Notes: generated by a model not told the origin, from the letters alone. A stretch of DNA of 64,000 bases from Lysobacter firmicutimachus (GCF_037027445.1 NZ_JBANDL010000002.1:3100001-3164000), one strand, 5' to 3'; shown: positions 34,871 to 46,034, counted from the stretch's first letter. Numbers and translations: made by a program.

Positions 34871-34973
34871 GGCGATGCCCTCGGCGGTGACGGCCCATTC
34901 TGCGCCGGCCCCGCTTCCCGCCGCTAGCGTGGCAGTCGGCGGGCCCGACCCGCATCGCCCCAGTCCACGGAGG

Positions 34974-34996
34974 GTGGAGCGGCGCAGGCCGCGGCC
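34974..34996 (+). repeat. Degenerate REP-like hairpin
   Basis: GTGGAGCGGC, then a GCA linker, then GGCCGCGGCC matches the REP core without the GTAG head. Part of the 243-base gap between thpR and the YdeI-like gene. Confidence 0.45.
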
Positions 34997-35113
34997 GCGC
35001 GGTTGCGGTCTCGCGTCGCGATGCCGGCCTCCGCGGCCGCTGCACCGACGCGGCGCCCGCAAGCCGCTGCCGGCACCGACGATCGGATCCGGCCAAAGCG
35101 ACAGCCGTCAGCC

Positions 35114-35701
35114 CTATCCGCGCAGCGGCCACTGCCCCAGCACGGTGTAGGCATTGCGTGCGCCCAACTGGCTGTGGATCAGGACGAACTCGCTCACCGG
35201 CCAGTCGATGGCCTCGATCGCGACCGGCGGATGCAGCGGTGCGGCGGCGTCGCGGACCACGGTGACGTGCGGCACCAGTTGCGATCCCGATTCCGCGCGC
35301 AGCCCCTGCTTGGCCAAGGCCACGCCCAGGCGCTGCCATAGCTGCTGCAAGCCGTCGGGCATCCGCTCGCAGCCCAGCCACCAGGGAATCGAACGGTTGC
35401 GGAAGCTACCGGCGCGGTCCAGACGCAATGCGAACGCCGGCGTCTCCAGCGTCGCCGCCGCAGCGCAGGCGGCCTGCGCGCGATCGCGCGGGAACTCGTG
35501 GGCGTCGCCGAGGAATTGCAGCGTCAGGTGGTAGCGATGCGCGCCGATCGCGCGGCCGCCGCTGCGGTAGTCCTGTTGCAGCCGTGCCGCGGTCGCGGCC
35601 ATGCGCTCGCGGGTCGCCGCGTCGGGCAGCAAGGCGAAGAACAATCGGTGGATATCGGCGGGCGCGGCCGGCGCCGCGCCGAACAGGGAGTCTTGATGCA
35701 T
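35114..35701 (-). CDS. thpR: RNA 2',3'-cyclic phosphodiesterase (2'-5' RNA ligase family)
   Basis: 195 residues. Two-histidine phosphoesterase that opens 2',3'-cyclic phosphates at RNA ends and can reversibly join 2'-5' ends. The two HxT motifs are H58-T60 (RYHLTLQFLG) and H145-T147 (VPHVTVVRD), exactly as in E. coli ThpR. The start is notable: TAGACT lies six bases before ATG 35701 and no Shine-Dalgarno is present, so translation may begin on a leaderless message. The putative metallopeptidase gene lies 42 bases upstream on the same strand. Confidence 0.93.
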   Translation of the reverse strand: MHQDSLFGAAPAAPADIHRLFFALLPDAATRERMAATAARLQQDYRSGGRAIGAHRYHLTLQFLGDAHEFPRDRAQAACAAAATLETPAFALRLDRAGSFRNRSIPWWLGCERMPDGLQQLWQRLGVALAKQGLRAESGSQLVPHVTVVRDAAAPLHPPVAIEAIDWPVSEFVLIHSQLGARNAYTVLGQWPLRG

Positions 35702-35707
35702 GGCGCC

Positions 35708-35713
35708 AGTCTA
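35708..35713 (-). promoter_or_regulatory. -10 hexamer placed for a leaderless thpR message
   Basis: TAGACT on the minus strand, six bases (35702-35707) from ATG 35701. Transcription from such a hexamer would begin at or next to the A of ATG. Confidence 0.45.
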
Positions 35714-35743
35714 ACGCCGGCGGCCGCGGCCGCCGGCATTCGC

Positions 35744-36871
35744 TCAGCGCGAGGGCGCGGCTTTGGCCTTGGCCGGCGCCGCGCCGTGGCCGTCGGCTTC
35801 GCGCCGCCGCGTGTCCTCGGCCAGCACCTCGGCCGCGGCGCGGCGCACGGCGGCCGGATCGGCCATGCGCAGGTCGGCATCGGCGCCCAACCCCAGCTGG
35901 GTCGCGACATCGCTCAGCACGCGTTTGTTCGAATACGGGTGCGGGTGATCCGGGTTGTCGTCGCGGCTGCGATAGAACTTGCCCAGCAACGTATCGCGGG
36001 TCTGGTCGGCCTGCGCCAGCTCGACCAGCTTGGCCCGGTACTCCAGCTGCCAGGACAGCATGTCCGGCCAACGCTGCTGGTCGGCGTAGTGCTGCGATTC
36101 GTGGCCGAGCAGGCTGACCCGGTAGTCCTCGCCCTGCAGATCGCCGTAATTGGCACGCACCGCGAACACGCCGTCGGCGTTGGCCCAGCCGCCGGCGCCG
36201 CCGGCGCCGCAGATACCGTAGTGGATCCAGCCGCGGCTGATCCAGTCGTCCATCAGGAACACCCTCACCGGCTGACGCGCGCCGCCGGGCAGATCGACCA
36301 CGTAGTCGCGCTGCTCCTGCGCCCGCCACAGCAGCAGATCGTACAGCGGCGGCGTACGGCCGAGCTGCGCGTGCACGCCGCGCTTGCCGAGTTCGGCGTC
36401 GAGGCGCTCGTTCAAGGCGTCGAACGCCTCCTCGCCCTCGGCCGGCGGCGCTTCGCCAAGCAGGCCAGCCAGTTCGGTCTTGAGCTGCTTCTCGGCCGCG
36501 GGCCGGACGGAGACGTCCCGCAGCGACCGCCACCAGTAGCGCTGGTAGCTGGCCAGCAGCGCGCGCACCATCGGATCGCTGAGACCGCCGTCGGGTTCGA
36601 CCGGCGCCGGCGCGCCGCTGCGATCGTGGCGTTTGAGCATGCAGCTGCGGAACGCGGCGTCCTTGGCGTTGAACTGCGCCACGGGCGCTGCCTTCAGCGC
36701 CTTCAACGCGGACGGCATGTCGGCGCGCAGGGTGTCGCCCTTGGCCTGGTTGACCGCCTGCGCGGCCTGCGGGCCGCTGTCGGCAGGCGCCGCGGCGGTG
36801 GCGGCGAGCGCACCGGCGGTCGTCGCCGCCAGGCTCAGCGAACACAGGGTGGACAGCAGGGTCGGTTTCAT
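35744..36871 (-). CDS. Secreted protein with HExxH-type motif, putative metallopeptidase
   Basis: 375 residues; signal peptide 1-24 (ALAA). I do not recognise the family as a whole. Near the centre is LLGHESQHYADQQRWPD, where H257, E258 and H261 fit the zincin HExxH motif, followed sixteen residues later by E277 in SWQLEYRAKL, a plausible third ligand as in gluzincins. Before it, FLMDDWISRGWIHYGICGAGG and FAVRANYGDL are well-defined strands; a Cys pair (C78 and C221) may form a disulphide. The N-terminal half is helical. The C-terminus is Ala/Lys-rich. Position: 37 bases after the AraC gene and 42 before thpR, all on the minus strand. Peptidase activity is inferred from motif only. Confidence 0.75.
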   Translation of the reverse strand: MKPTLLSTLCSLSLAATTAGALAATAAAPADSGPQAAQAVNQAKGDTLRADMPSALKALKAAPVAQFNAKDAAFRSCMLKRHDRSGAPAPVEPDGGLSDPMVRALLASYQRYWWRSLRDVSVRPAAEKQLKTELAGLLGEAPPAEGEEAFDALNERLDAELGKRGVHAQLGRTPPLYDLLLWRAQEQRDYVVDLPGGARQPVRVFLMDDWISRGWIHYGICGAGGAGGWANADGVFAVRANYGDLQGEDYRVSLLGHESQHYADQQRWPDMLSWQLEYRAKLVELAQADQTRDTLLGKFYRSRDDNPDHPHPYSNKRVLSDVATQLGLGADADLRMADPAAVRRAAAEVLAEDTRRREADGHGAAPAKAKAAPSR

Positions 36872-36908
36872 CGGCAGACTCCGGTTGCGCCGCGGCGCGT
36901 TGGGGCCA

Positions 36909-37721
36909 TTAGGCCGCCTGCGCCGGCGCCGGGTCTTGTACGTACTTGATCTGCCGGCGCAAGGTCGCCGGGGTGCAACCGGCGTGGGCGACCACGATCC
37001 GGTGCAGATGGCTCTGATCGGCGAAGCCCGCCGCCGCGGCGACCTCGGCCAAGGGCAGATCGGTGGCCAGCAGTCGCAACGCGCGGCGCCAACGCAGTTC
37101 GCGCCGCAATGCGCGCGGCGACATGCCGTAGCTGCGGGTCAGCGCGCGGCTGGCGTGCTCGGCCGACACGCCAAGCCGGCCGGCGAGCACGCCGATCTCG
37201 TCCTCGCTGTCGGCCATGCGCCGCAGCAGTTCGCCTTGCCAATCCGGCAATGGCGACGGGGCCTGCGGCACGGCGCAGGCCAGCAATTCCGGCAATCGCT
37301 GCGGGCAACGCGCGAACACCTCCAGCGCCTCGCCCAGGTGATGCACGCGCCAGGCGCTGGCACCGAACGCGGCCAGGACTGCGTCCGGCCCGCCCATGCC
37401 GGATCGACCGGTCTCGCTCGACCGCACCCGGGCCGGCGCCTGTCCGAACGCGCGGTTGTCGGACGGACCGGCATCGAGCCACCCGCGCTCGGGCAGATCG
37501 AGGTTGATCGCCTGCGCGCCGAGCCCGCCGAAACGGTCGCCGTGGGCGTGATAGGCGGGGTGCAGCACCAGCGTGCCCGGGGTGCACGGCAACGGACCGT
37601 CGACGCTGGATTCGGTGTAGTCGCCGTCCAGCACCAAGGCCGCGTAAGCGTGGCGATGGCGATGCGTCGCCAGGCTGGCGCCGCGTGCGTGGCAGGTGCG
37701 ATAGGCGGCGCCCGGGCTCAT
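36909..37721 (-). CDS. AraC-family transcriptional regulator
   Basis: 270 residues. An N-terminal cupin-like sensing domain (HRHRHAYAALVLDGDYTE, then GTLVLHPAYHAHGDRF) is followed by two helix-turn-helix units in the last 100 residues: IGVLAGRLGVSAEHASRAL and LAEVAAAAGFADQSHLHRIV. Many His in the cupin hint at metal- or ligand-binding. The ATG overlaps the stop of the upstream SRPBCC gene (ATGA), so the two proteins are made together. It may control the secreted metallopeptidase-like gene just downstream, but that is inference. Confidence 0.92.
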   Translation of the reverse strand: MSPGAAYRTCHARGASLATHRHRHAYAALVLDGDYTESSVDGPLPCTPGTLVLHPAYHAHGDRFGGLGAQAINLDLPERGWLDAGPSDNRAFGQAPARVRSSETGRSGMGGPDAVLAAFGASAWRVHHLGEALEVFARCPQRLPELLACAVPQAPSPLPDWQGELLRRMADSEDEIGVLAGRLGVSAEHASRALTRSYGMSPRALRRELRWRRALRLLATDLPLAEVAAAAGFADQSHLHRIVVAHAGCTPATLRRQIKYVQDPAPAQAA

Positions 37722-38353
37722 CGCTGCGGATCGGGCTGGACGGCGGCGCGGCCGGCCTCGGTGGCGCTCGATGGGGTCGCGGCCGGTCGGATGGCCGCCG
37801 GGTTCGCCGGCGCGCGCCGCAGGTAATCGCCGAGCCCCTGCAATTGCAGGCCTTGCACCTGATCGACCACGGCGACGAACTTGCTCAGGTCGTCGGGGGT
37901 GTAGCCGCCGGCGCGATAGCTCATGACGATGCGGGTGCCGCCGTCGGCGGTCGCGGCGAGCTTGAACTCCAGCGCGCCGTGCAGGCCCATGCCCTGCAGC
38001 GGGCCGAGGCCGCCGAGCAGGCGCAGGGTCTTGCCCGGGTCGACGAAACTCACCGTCATGTGCAGGGCCTGCTGCTTGCCGTCCTTGCCGATCTCGCAGA
38101 AGCAGCCGCCGGCGTGCGGCTGCAGCGACAGGCGCGAGGCCTGGCCCCACCAGGTGTGGTCCTTCGGCCACCAACGGTCGATGTCCTCGACCAGCGCCTT
38201 CCAGGCCGCGTCCGGCGCCACCGGCACGGTCTGCTCGTTCTCGACCGTGAACCCGTTCGCGGCCGCGTCCTTGACCGTCGCGCCGGCGTGGCCGCCGGCC
38301 AGCATCAGCCACATGGTCGCCGCCATCGCCACTGTTGCGCCGATCCGCCGCAT
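37718..38353 (-). CDS. Exported SRPBCC-family protein
   Basis: 211 residues from ATG 38353 (signal: MRRIGATVAMAATMWLMLAG). The START/Bet v1-like fold is visible as VPVAPDAAWKALVEDIDRWWP near the N-terminus, the strand CFCEIGKDGKQQALHMTVSFVDPGKTLRL and the long C-terminal helix starting PDDLSKFVAVVDQV. Such domains form a large hydrophobic pocket for lipids or aromatic compounds. The C-terminal 35 residues are a low-complexity Ala/Pro tail. Stop and AraC start overlap by four bases. A ligand-binding role together with the regulator is possible but not shown. Confidence 0.87.
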   Translation of the reverse strand: MRRIGATVAMAATMWLMLAGGHAGATVKDAAANGFTVENEQTVPVAPDAAWKALVEDIDRWWPKDHTWWGQASRLSLQPHAGGCFCEIGKDGKQQALHMTVSFVDPGKTLRLLGGLGPLQGMGLHGALEFKLAATADGGTRIVMSYRAGGYTPDDLSKFVAVVDQVQGLQLQGLGDYLRRAPANPAAIRPAATPSSATEAGRAAVQPDPQR

Positions 38354-38477
38354 CGCCGGTCTCCCCTCGCCGGCCGCGCCGGCGTTCGCGACTGCGATTA
38401 GGAACCGCCGCCCAGCGCCGGCGCAAGCGCCGGAAGTCGGGGGTCGCACTGCGCCGCGGCCGGCCTACGCCGGCGGC

Positions 38478-40358
<1,881 letters not shown>

Positions 40359-40364
40359 CCGCCC

Positions 40365-40370
40365 ATTCTA
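40365..40370 (-). promoter_or_regulatory. -10 hexamer placed for a leaderless uup message
   Basis: TAGAAT on the minus strand, six bases before ATG 40358, matching the spacing at thpR and the GNAT gene. Confidence 0.5.
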
Positions 40371-40485
40371 CCGGGCGCGGCGCCCGCGGCGGCGCCTCGG
40401 CCGGCACGCGGCGCCGGCCGGGCGCATACTCGGCGCAGGCGCACGGCCTCCGCCGCACCCCGCCGCCACCAAGGGAGGAACCGCC

Positions 40486-40602
40486 ATGAGCAAGGGCATG
40501 GACCGCAAGAAAGAGACCAAGAAGAAGCCGGCCAAGACCATGAAGGAAAAGCGCGCCGAGAAGAACGAGAAGAAGGCCGCCAAGCCCTTCGCGCCGGTCT
40601 GA
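40486..40602 (+). CDS. Lys-rich miniprotein, 38 residues
   Basis: MSKGMDRKKETKKKPAKT followed by MKEKRAEKNEKKAAKPFAPV: 38 residues, nearly half Lys/Arg, with a Pro tail. Strong support for translation comes from AAGGGAGG placed seven bases before ATG 40486. I recall small MSKGMD-type basic proteins being widespread in proteobacteria, with no known function. Probably binds RNA or DNA, from charge alone. It lies between uup (divergent) and the GNAT gene (convergent, 28 bases). Confidence 0.8.
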   Translation: MSKGMDRKKETKKKPAKTMKEKRAEKNEKKAAKPFAPV

Positions 40603-40630
40603 GCCCGGCCGGCGTCCGCGGCCGGCGCGC

Positions 40631-41509
40631 TCAGGTCCGCGCCAGCAGCGGAAAGCGGTGTGCGGGCAGCGCCTGCAGGTCGAGCCCGCGCACGAACAGG
40701 TGCGCATCGTCCTCGATCGCCACCGCTTCGGCCCGCGGCCAGCCGCGCGGCGGGCCGAAGCCGAAACGCAGGGCTCGCACCGGCGCGTCGATCAATCGCG
40801 GCACGGCCGCGACCGGGTCGAAACGCTCCGGGGCGGCGCAGAACACGTCTTCGATCGTCAGCATCCCGTCCTCGACCTGGGCGAACACCAGGGTGTCGCG
40901 ATCGAGCCGTCGCAAAGGCGAGGCGTAGCCGTTGGCGGCGTACCAAGTCGCGATGCGGCCATAGTCGCGGGCGGCGAAGGCCCCGGCCGACGGGGCCGCA
41001 ACGGTGGCCAGACGCAGGAATTCGGCCCGCCAGACCGGGTCGGCCAAGTCCAGCGCCGGCGCCGGCTCGGCCCCGGGACGCAGTTCGACGCGGCTTTCGA
41101 ACCGCCACTGCGGCGCGGCCGCGAAGCCGAACCGCGGATAGAAGTCCAGCACCGTCGGGTTGGCGAACAACAGCACCGGGGCACGGCCGCAGACCGCCAA
41201 CGCGGCCTGCATCGCCCGCCGCGCCAGCCCCTGTCCGCGGTGGCCCGTCAAACAGCCGACCGCGCCGAGCTGGAAACCTTCGACGTCCTTGCCGTCGATC
41301 CACAGGCGCATGCGCGACAGCGATGCGTTGGCGACCACCCGCCCGCCTTCCACCAGGCAGAACGCGCGGTAGCTGTCGCTCCACTGCCCCCACTCGCACC
41401 AGCGACGGAAGTCGGCCTGGGTGAAGACCTGGGCGACATAGTCGCAATAGGCCGGATGCAGAGACAGGTCGGAAGGACCGAGAACGTGCAGGTGGATGGC
41501 GGAATGCAT
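40631..41509 (-). CDS. GNAT-family N-acetyltransferase, two-domain
   Basis: 292 residues. The N-terminal 150 form a GNAT domain: FCLVEGGRVVANASLSRM (strands), LGAVGCLTGHRGQGLARRAMQAAL with the acetyl-CoA loop GHRGQGLA, and LLFANPTVLDFYPRFGFAAAPQW. The C-terminal half is a second, diverged domain with DYGRIATWYAANGYASPLRR and a beta region, as seen in Eis-like enzymes. The start is ATG 41509: CAGAAT lies six bases before it and no ribosome binding site is seen, as at thpR and uup. Substrate unknown. Confidence 0.88.
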   Translation of the reverse strand: MHSAIHLHVLGPSDLSLHPAYCDYVAQVFTQADFRRWCEWGQWSDSYRAFCLVEGGRVVANASLSRMRLWIDGKDVEGFQLGAVGCLTGHRGQGLARRAMQAALAVCGRAPVLLFANPTVLDFYPRFGFAAAPQWRFESRVELRPGAEPAPALDLADPVWRAEFLRLATVAAPSAGAFAARDYGRIATWYAANGYASPLRRLDRDTLVFAQVEDGMLTIEDVFCAAPERFDPVAAVPRLIDAPVRALRFGFGPPRGWPRAEAVAIEDDAHLFVRGLDLQALPAHRFPLLART

Positions 41510-41515
41510 CGGTCG

Positions 41516-41521
41516 ATTCTG
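41516..41521 (-). promoter_or_regulatory. -10-like hexamer placed for a leaderless GNAT message
   Basis: CAGAAT on the minus strand, six bases (41510-41515) before ATG 41509. It misses the first consensus T. Confidence 0.35.
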
Positions 41522-41610
41522 CCCCGGCTCACGTCCGAAAAACGTCGTCCCGATGGCGCCGGACGTGCGTTTTCGTCGCCGGGTACGCGGTGGCGGCGGC
41601 GCAACTCGCC

Positions 41611-41780
41611 GTGGGAGCGGCGCAAGCCGCGACAACCGGAACGACGGTCAACGCGTGGCGTCCCAAGCCCGGGCGTTGGATGTGCGCTCGGCCGAGGCCA
41701 TCGCTTTGCGGTCTGCGATCTGCGGTCTGAGCGCTCGCGTACACCGCCGCGGTTGTCGCGGCTCGCGCCGCGCCTACGGG
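41611..41780. repeat. Inverted REP pair (REPIN)
   Basis: A plus-strand REP (41611-41636, with GCGGC and GCCGC arms) and a minus-strand REP (41751-41780) face each other over about 115 bases. The pairing extends through GCCGCGACAACCG against CGGTTGTCGCGGC, so the pair could form one large hairpin. It fills most of the gap between the GNAT gene and selO. Confidence 0.75.
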
Positions 41781-41788
41781 TGGAGCGC

Positions 41789-43351
41789 TCAGGAACTGCA
41801 CGACAGCATCGAACACCCGGCGCGATCGCGCGCCCAGTCGGGGCGCTTGGCCGCGAAGGCTTCGCGTCCTGGCTGGTCCTGGTACGGCCGCCGCATCACC
41901 TCCAGCAGTTCGTGCACGCCGCCGAGGTCGCCCTGCTCGGCGCGGTCGATCGCCTGCTGCGCCAGGTAATTGCGCAGCACGTAGCGCGGGTTGGCCGCGT
42001 GCATGCGCGCGCGCCGCTGCGCCGCGGGCAGCGCATCGGCACGGACACGGGCGGCGTAGTCGGCCAGCCAGGCCCGCAAGGCCGGCGCGCCGGCGGCGGC
42101 CTTGTCGGAATCGTAGGCGGCCTCGGCCAGCGGCGCCGGATCGGGCGCCTCGGCCTCGACGTCGACCTCGGCCAGGGCACGGAAAAAGATCGTCATGTCG
42201 ATCTCGTGCGTCTGCAGCCACTCGCGCAGGCGCTGCATGCGCTCGATGTCGCCCTCCGCGCAATCGCGCAGGCCGAGCTTGGCCGCGATCGCCTCGGCCT
42301 CGGCCGCGTTGTAGGTATCGACATAACGGCGCAGGCCGTCCTGCAGGGCCTCGACCGGGATCAGCAGCGACAAGGCCCCGGCCAACCGGCTCAGGTTCCA
42401 GTACGCGACCTGCGGCTGCTGGCCGTAGCGATAGCGGCCGCGGCCGGCGTCGGTGGTGTTCGGCGTCCAGTCCGGGTCGTAGGCGTCGATCCAGCCGTAA
42501 GGGCCGTAGTCGATGGTCAGGCCCAGCACCGAAAGATTGTCGGTGTTCATGACTCCGTGCACGAAGCCGACCCGCATCCAGTGCGCCATCAGCCTGGCGG
42601 TGCGCTCGCAGACCTCGCCGAACCAGGCCGCATGGCGCGCCGGTTCGTCGCCCTGCAGATGCGGAAAATCGCGGCGGATGCAGAAGTCCACCAGCTGCTT
42701 CAGCAATCCGGTTTCGCCGCGCGAGGCCGGCAATTCGAAATTGCCGAAGCGGATGAACGAAGGCGCGACCCGGCACACGATCGCGCCCGGTTCGGCCTGC
42801 GGATGGCCGTCGTAGAACATGTCGCGCACCACCGCCTCGCCGGTGCCGACCAGGCTCAGCGCGCGCGTGGTCGGCACGCCCAGGTGGTGCATGGCCTCGC
42901 TGCACAGGAACTCGCGGATCGACGAGCGCAACACCGCGCGGCCGTCGGCACTGCGCGAGTAAGGCGTCGGCCCGGCGCCTTTGAGCTGCAATTCCCAACG
43001 CTCGCCGGCCGCAGTCACCGCCTCGCCGAGGGTGATCGCGCGGCCGTCGCCGAGCTGGCCGGCCCAATGCCCGAACTGGTGACCGCCGTAGTTGGCCGCG
43101 TAGGGGTCCATCCCGGGCAGCAAGGCGTTGCCGCCGAACACCGCGGCGAACTCCGAGCCGGCCAGATCGTCCTCGCCGATGCCCAGAATGCCCGCCATCT
43201 CGGCCGAATGCGCCAGCAGGCGCGGCGCGGCGACCGGGGTCGGCAGCGTGCGCGAATACGCCGCGCCATACACCTGGCGTACACCCGGCCCCGACTCGGG
43301 ATCGCCGGGAAGTTCGCGGACGAAGGCATTGTCGAAACGCAGCGAGAGCAT
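41789..43351 (-). CDS. selO: SelO family protein adenylyltransferase (AMPylator)
   Basis: 520 residues. A pseudokinase-fold enzyme that transfers AMP to Ser, Thr or Tyr of target proteins; in E. coli it supports redox homeostasis. Conserved blocks: [20 protein letters not shown] near 95-115, [24 protein letters not shown] (nucleotide site), [36 protein letters not shown] with the metal-binding Asn/Asp, and [10 protein letters not shown]. The tail GCSMLSCSS keeps the C-terminal Cys that is selenocysteine in eukaryotes; here it is ordinary Cys. It is followed by a REP pair and lies 75 bases downstream of a GST gene on the same strand, in keeping with glutathione-related work. Confidence 0.94.
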   Translation of the reverse strand: MLSLRFDNAFVRELPGDPESGPGVRQVYGAAYSRTLPTPVAAPRLLAHSAEMAGILGIGEDDLAGSEFAAVFGGNALLPGMDPYAANYGGHQFGHWAGQLGDGRAITLGEAVTAAGERWELQLKGAGPTPYSRSADGRAVLRSSIREFLCSEAMHHLGVPTTRALSLVGTGEAVVRDMFYDGHPQAEPGAIVCRVAPSFIRFGNFELPASRGETGLLKQLVDFCIRRDFPHLQGDEPARHAAWFGEVCERTARLMAHWMRVGFVHGVMNTDNLSVLGLTIDYGPYGWIDAYDPDWTPNTTDAGRGRYRYGQQPQVAYWNLSRLAGALSLLIPVEALQDGLRRYVDTYNAAEAEAIAAKLGLRDCAEGDIERMQRLREWLQTHEIDMTIFFRALAEVDVEAEAPDPAPLAEAAYDSDKAAAGAPALRAWLADYAARVRADALPAAQRRARMHAANPRYVLRNYLAQQAIDRAEQGDLGGVHELLEVMRRPYQDQPGREAFAAKRPDWARDRAGCSMLSCSS

Positions 43352-43426
43352 GGCGGAACCGGCCGGGGATGAAGCTTCAAGATGGGTGCCGGCCGGCGCG
43401 AATCCAAGCCGCCTGCGCCGCGGCCC

Positions 43427-44104
43427 TCAGCTCAACAGCGAATAGGGCCCGCCCTTCTCCAGCGCCCGCTGGTAGGCCGGGCGGGCGCGAATGCGCTCGA
43501 CGAAGGCCTGCATCCTCGGCCGCTCGCCGCCGGCGCGCGCCGCCGCGGCCTCGACCGGAAAACTCATCTGGATATCGGCCGCGGTGAAGCGCTCGCCGGC
43601 GAACCATTCGTGCCGGCCCAGTTCGCTTTCGATGTATCCCAGGTGCAGGGCCAACTGCGGCCCGACGAAGGCCGACAGGGCCTTGTCGGCGATCCCGCGC
43701 GCGACCGGCTTGACGAAAAACGGCATCGGCGCCGACTTCAGCCGCGCGAACACCAGGCTCAGCAACAACGGCGGCATCGCCGAGCCCTCGGCGTAATGCA
43801 TCCAATAGCGATAGCGCCGACGCTCCTCGCCGTCCAGCGGCTGCAACGGCGGCGACAGCCGGTGCTCGCCGTCGTAGCGCTCGCACAGCGTTTCGATGAT
43901 CGCCGCCGACTCGGCCAGCACCTGCCCGTCCAGTTCCACCACCGGCGATTTCCCCAGCGGATGCACCGCGCGCAGTTCCGCCGGCGCCAGCAGGGTCTTG
44001 GGATCGCGCTGGTAGCGCACGATCCGGTACGGCAGCTCCAGTTCCTCCAACAGCCACAGCACGCGCTGGGAACGGGAGTTGTTGAGGTGGTGGACCGTGA
44101 TCAT
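43427..44104 (-). CDS. Glutathione S-transferase family protein
   Basis: 225 residues from ATG 44104, with [20 protein letters not shown] as the first strand and helix; the Ser-Arg-Ser stretch includes the residue that activates glutathione. Then [20 protein letters not shown], with the cis-Pro and the Glu-Ser that bind glutathione. C-terminal helical domain: [20 protein letters not shown], with the N-capping box. An earlier in-frame ATG at 44134 would add a poor prefix. It is divergent from the YaiI gene. It may act with SelO, which glutathionylation-linked AMPylation has been tied to, but that is inference. Confidence 0.9.
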   Translation of the reverse strand: MITVHHLNNSRSQRVLWLLEELELPYRIVRYQRDPKTLLAPAELRAVHPLGKSPVVELDGQVLAESAAIIETLCERYDGEHRLSPPLQPLDGEERRRYRYWMHYAEGSAMPPLLLSLVFARLKSAPMPFFVKPVARGIADKALSAFVGPQLALHLGYIESELGRHEWFAGERFTAADIQMSFPVEAAAARAGGERPRMQAFVERIRARPAYQRALEKGGPYSLLS

Positions 44105-44187
44105 GGCCGGCGCGTCCGTGGGGCTGGCGGCCATGGTACGGGAAGCCGATGCCGACGCGCCGGACCGATCCACGGCAAACTGGCGCG

Positions 44188-44667
44188 ATGAGCGATGCCT
44201 CTTCCCCGCCAATCACACCGCAGATCTGGGTCGACGCCGACGCCTGCCCCGGCCCGATCAAGGAGATCCTGTTCCGCGCCGCGGACCGGGCCCGGATTCC
44301 GCTGACCCTGGTCGCCAACCAATGGCTGCGCACTCCGCCCTCGCCCTACATCCGCGCGATCCAGGTGCCGGGCGGGCTGGACGTGGCCGACAACGAGATC
44401 GTGCAGCGGCTGGCCGCGGGCGACCTGGTGGTGACCCAGGACATTCCGCTGGCCTCGCTGGCGCTGGAGAAAGGCGCGGTGGCCTTGAATCCGCGGGGCG
44501 ATCTCTACACCCGCGACAACATCGCCGAGCGCTTGTCGGTGCGCAATTTCATGGAGGAGCTGCGCGGCGCCGGGGTGCAGACCGGCGGCCCCGCCGCGTT
44601 CCATGCCCGCGACCGCCAGGCCTTCGCTGCGCAACTGGACCGCTGGCTGGCACGGCGCCCGCGCTGA
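44188..44667 (+). CDS. YaiI/YqxD (UPF0178) family protein
   Basis: 159 residues. Core [20 protein letters not shown] at the start is the PIN-like DUF188 motif: the acidic residues probably bind metal. [19 protein letters not shown] and [22 protein letters not shown] are the other hallmarks. Length and order agree with E. coli YaiI (152). Function unknown; a nuclease has been suggested from the fold. CAAACT lies six bases upstream of ATG 44188 with no clear ribosome binding site, weakly echoing the leaderless pattern. Its stop is 15 bases from the stop of the convergent MFS gene. Confidence 0.9.
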   Translation: MSDASSPPITPQIWVDADACPGPIKEILFRAADRARIPLTLVANQWLRTPPSPYIRAIQVPGGLDVADNEIVQRLAAGDLVVTQDIPLASLALEKGAVALNPRGDLYTRDNIAERLSVRNFMEELRGAGVQTGGPAAFHARDRQAFAAQLDRWLARRPR

Positions 44668-44682
44668 ACGCCGGCCGGCGGG

Positions 44683-45951
44683 TCAAGCCTGGCGGGCGAT
44701 GCGCGCGCCGGCCGCGACCGCGACCAAGGCCAGGCCCAACAATGCGAACGCCAGCGGCAGGCCGCCGATGCGCGCGATCGCGCCGATCGCGGCCGGGCCG
44801 GCGAGGATGCCGGCATAGCCCAGGGTGCTGACCGCCGAGATCGCCGCGGCCGCCGGCATCGCGCGCTGCTGGCCGGCGGCGCTGAACAGGATCGGCACGA
44901 TGTTCGAGCAGCCCAGTCCGATCAGAACGAAACCGAGCAGGGTCGCGATCGGCGACGGCAACGCCGCGGCGAGCAGGAAGCCGAGCGCGGCGCAGGCGCC
45001 GCCGACGGCCTGCACCCGGCGCGGCCCGAAGCGTTGGACGATGCGGTCGCCGTTGAAGCGGCCGACGGTCATCGCCAGGGCGAAGGCCGCATAACCGATG
45101 CCGGCCGCGCTGGAGTCGACGCCGCGCGCCGACACCAGCAGCAGCGCGCTCCAGTCCAGCATCGCGCCTTCGGCCAGGAACACCACGAAGCACAGCGCGC
45201 CGATCAGCGCCACCGCGCCTCGCGGCAGCGCGAACATCGCGCCGCCGCCCCCTGCGCCGTAGCGCAACAGTCCCCGGCTGCCCGCCGACAGCAGCACCGC
45301 CAGCGCGACCGCGGCGGCCAGCGCCGCGGTCAACGGCGTGGCCTGCCACCACAGCAGGCCGCCGACCAGACCGGCGCCGGCGATGCCGCCGACGCTGAAA
45401 AACCCATGGAAACCCGACATCAGCGCGCGGCCGCCGGCTTTCTCGACGATCACCGCCTGGATGTTGATCGCCACGTCGATGGTGCCGATCGCCGCGCCGA
45501 AGCCGAACAGCGCCAAGGCCAAACCCGGCACCGACGCGCAGTACGCCAGCAAGGGCAGGCAGGCGCAGACCGCGGCACCGGCCAGCAGGATCACCTTGCG
45601 ACAACCGTAGCGAGCGGCCAGCGCGCCGGTCAGCGGCATCGCCGCGATCGAGCCGGCGCCGAGCGCGAGCAACAGCAGGCCCAAGGTGCCTTCGTCGACG
45701 CCGGTGCGCGCCTTGGCGTAAGGCACCAGCGGCGCCCATGCCGCCATCGCCACCCCGGCGACGAAGAAGGCGATGCGGGTCGACAGGCGCTCGCGCGCGC
45801 CGATCGCGCAGGAGGGCGCGGAAGAATCCGCCGCAGCGGCCACCGAGGCGGGCATCGCGTCGTTTGCGCCCGGCGCGCCGGGCGGCTCCGGCGCGGCGTC
45901 GGCGCGCACGGCGGGCGAGTCGGAGGCGGCGTGAGGATCGAGCGGATTCAT
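44683..45951 (-). CDS. MFS transporter, YbjJ type
   Basis: 422 residues, 12 membrane helices after a 55-residue hydrophilic N-terminal tail rich in Ala, Pro and Asp. The relation to E. coli YbjJ is seen in the first half: GFGAAIGTIDVAINIQAVIVE, then SGFHGFFSVGGIAGAGL, and in YAAFALAMTVGRFNGDRIVQRFG in the second half. It lies 83 bases after the DeoR-type gene on the same strand and is presumably controlled by it. YbjJ-type and related sugar-family transporters move sugars or similar compounds; the DeoR partner fits a sugar phosphate inducer. Substrate not determined by the sequence. Confidence 0.9.
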   Translation of the reverse strand: MNPLDPHAASDSPAVRADAAPEPPGAPGANDAMPASVAAAADSSAPSCAIGARERLSTRIAFFVAGVAMAAWAPLVPYAKARTGVDEGTLGLLLLALGAGSIAAMPLTGALAARYGCRKVILLAGAAVCACLPLLAYCASVPGLALALFGFGAAIGTIDVAINIQAVIVEKAGGRALMSGFHGFFSVGGIAGAGLVGGLLWWQATPLTAALAAAVALAVLLSAGSRGLLRYGAGGGGAMFALPRGAVALIGALCFVVFLAEGAMLDWSALLLVSARGVDSSAAGIGYAAFALAMTVGRFNGDRIVQRFGPRRVQAVGGACAALGFLLAAALPSPIATLLGFVLIGLGCSNIVPILFSAAGQQRAMPAAAAISAVSTLGYAGILAGPAAIGAIARIGGLPLAFALLGLALVAVAAGARIARQA

Positions 45952-46034
45952 GGGGAGTCCCGGTTCACAGGCGGCCGGCGGCCGCGCAGGGGCAAGGCGG
46001 CCGATGCGATAGGCGTCGGCGCCGAGGCTGTGGC

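Noticed and set aside
41789..43351. SelO as a selenoprotein
   Set aside because: The C-terminal position is an ordinary Cys codon; no in-frame TGA and no Sec insertion structure seen.
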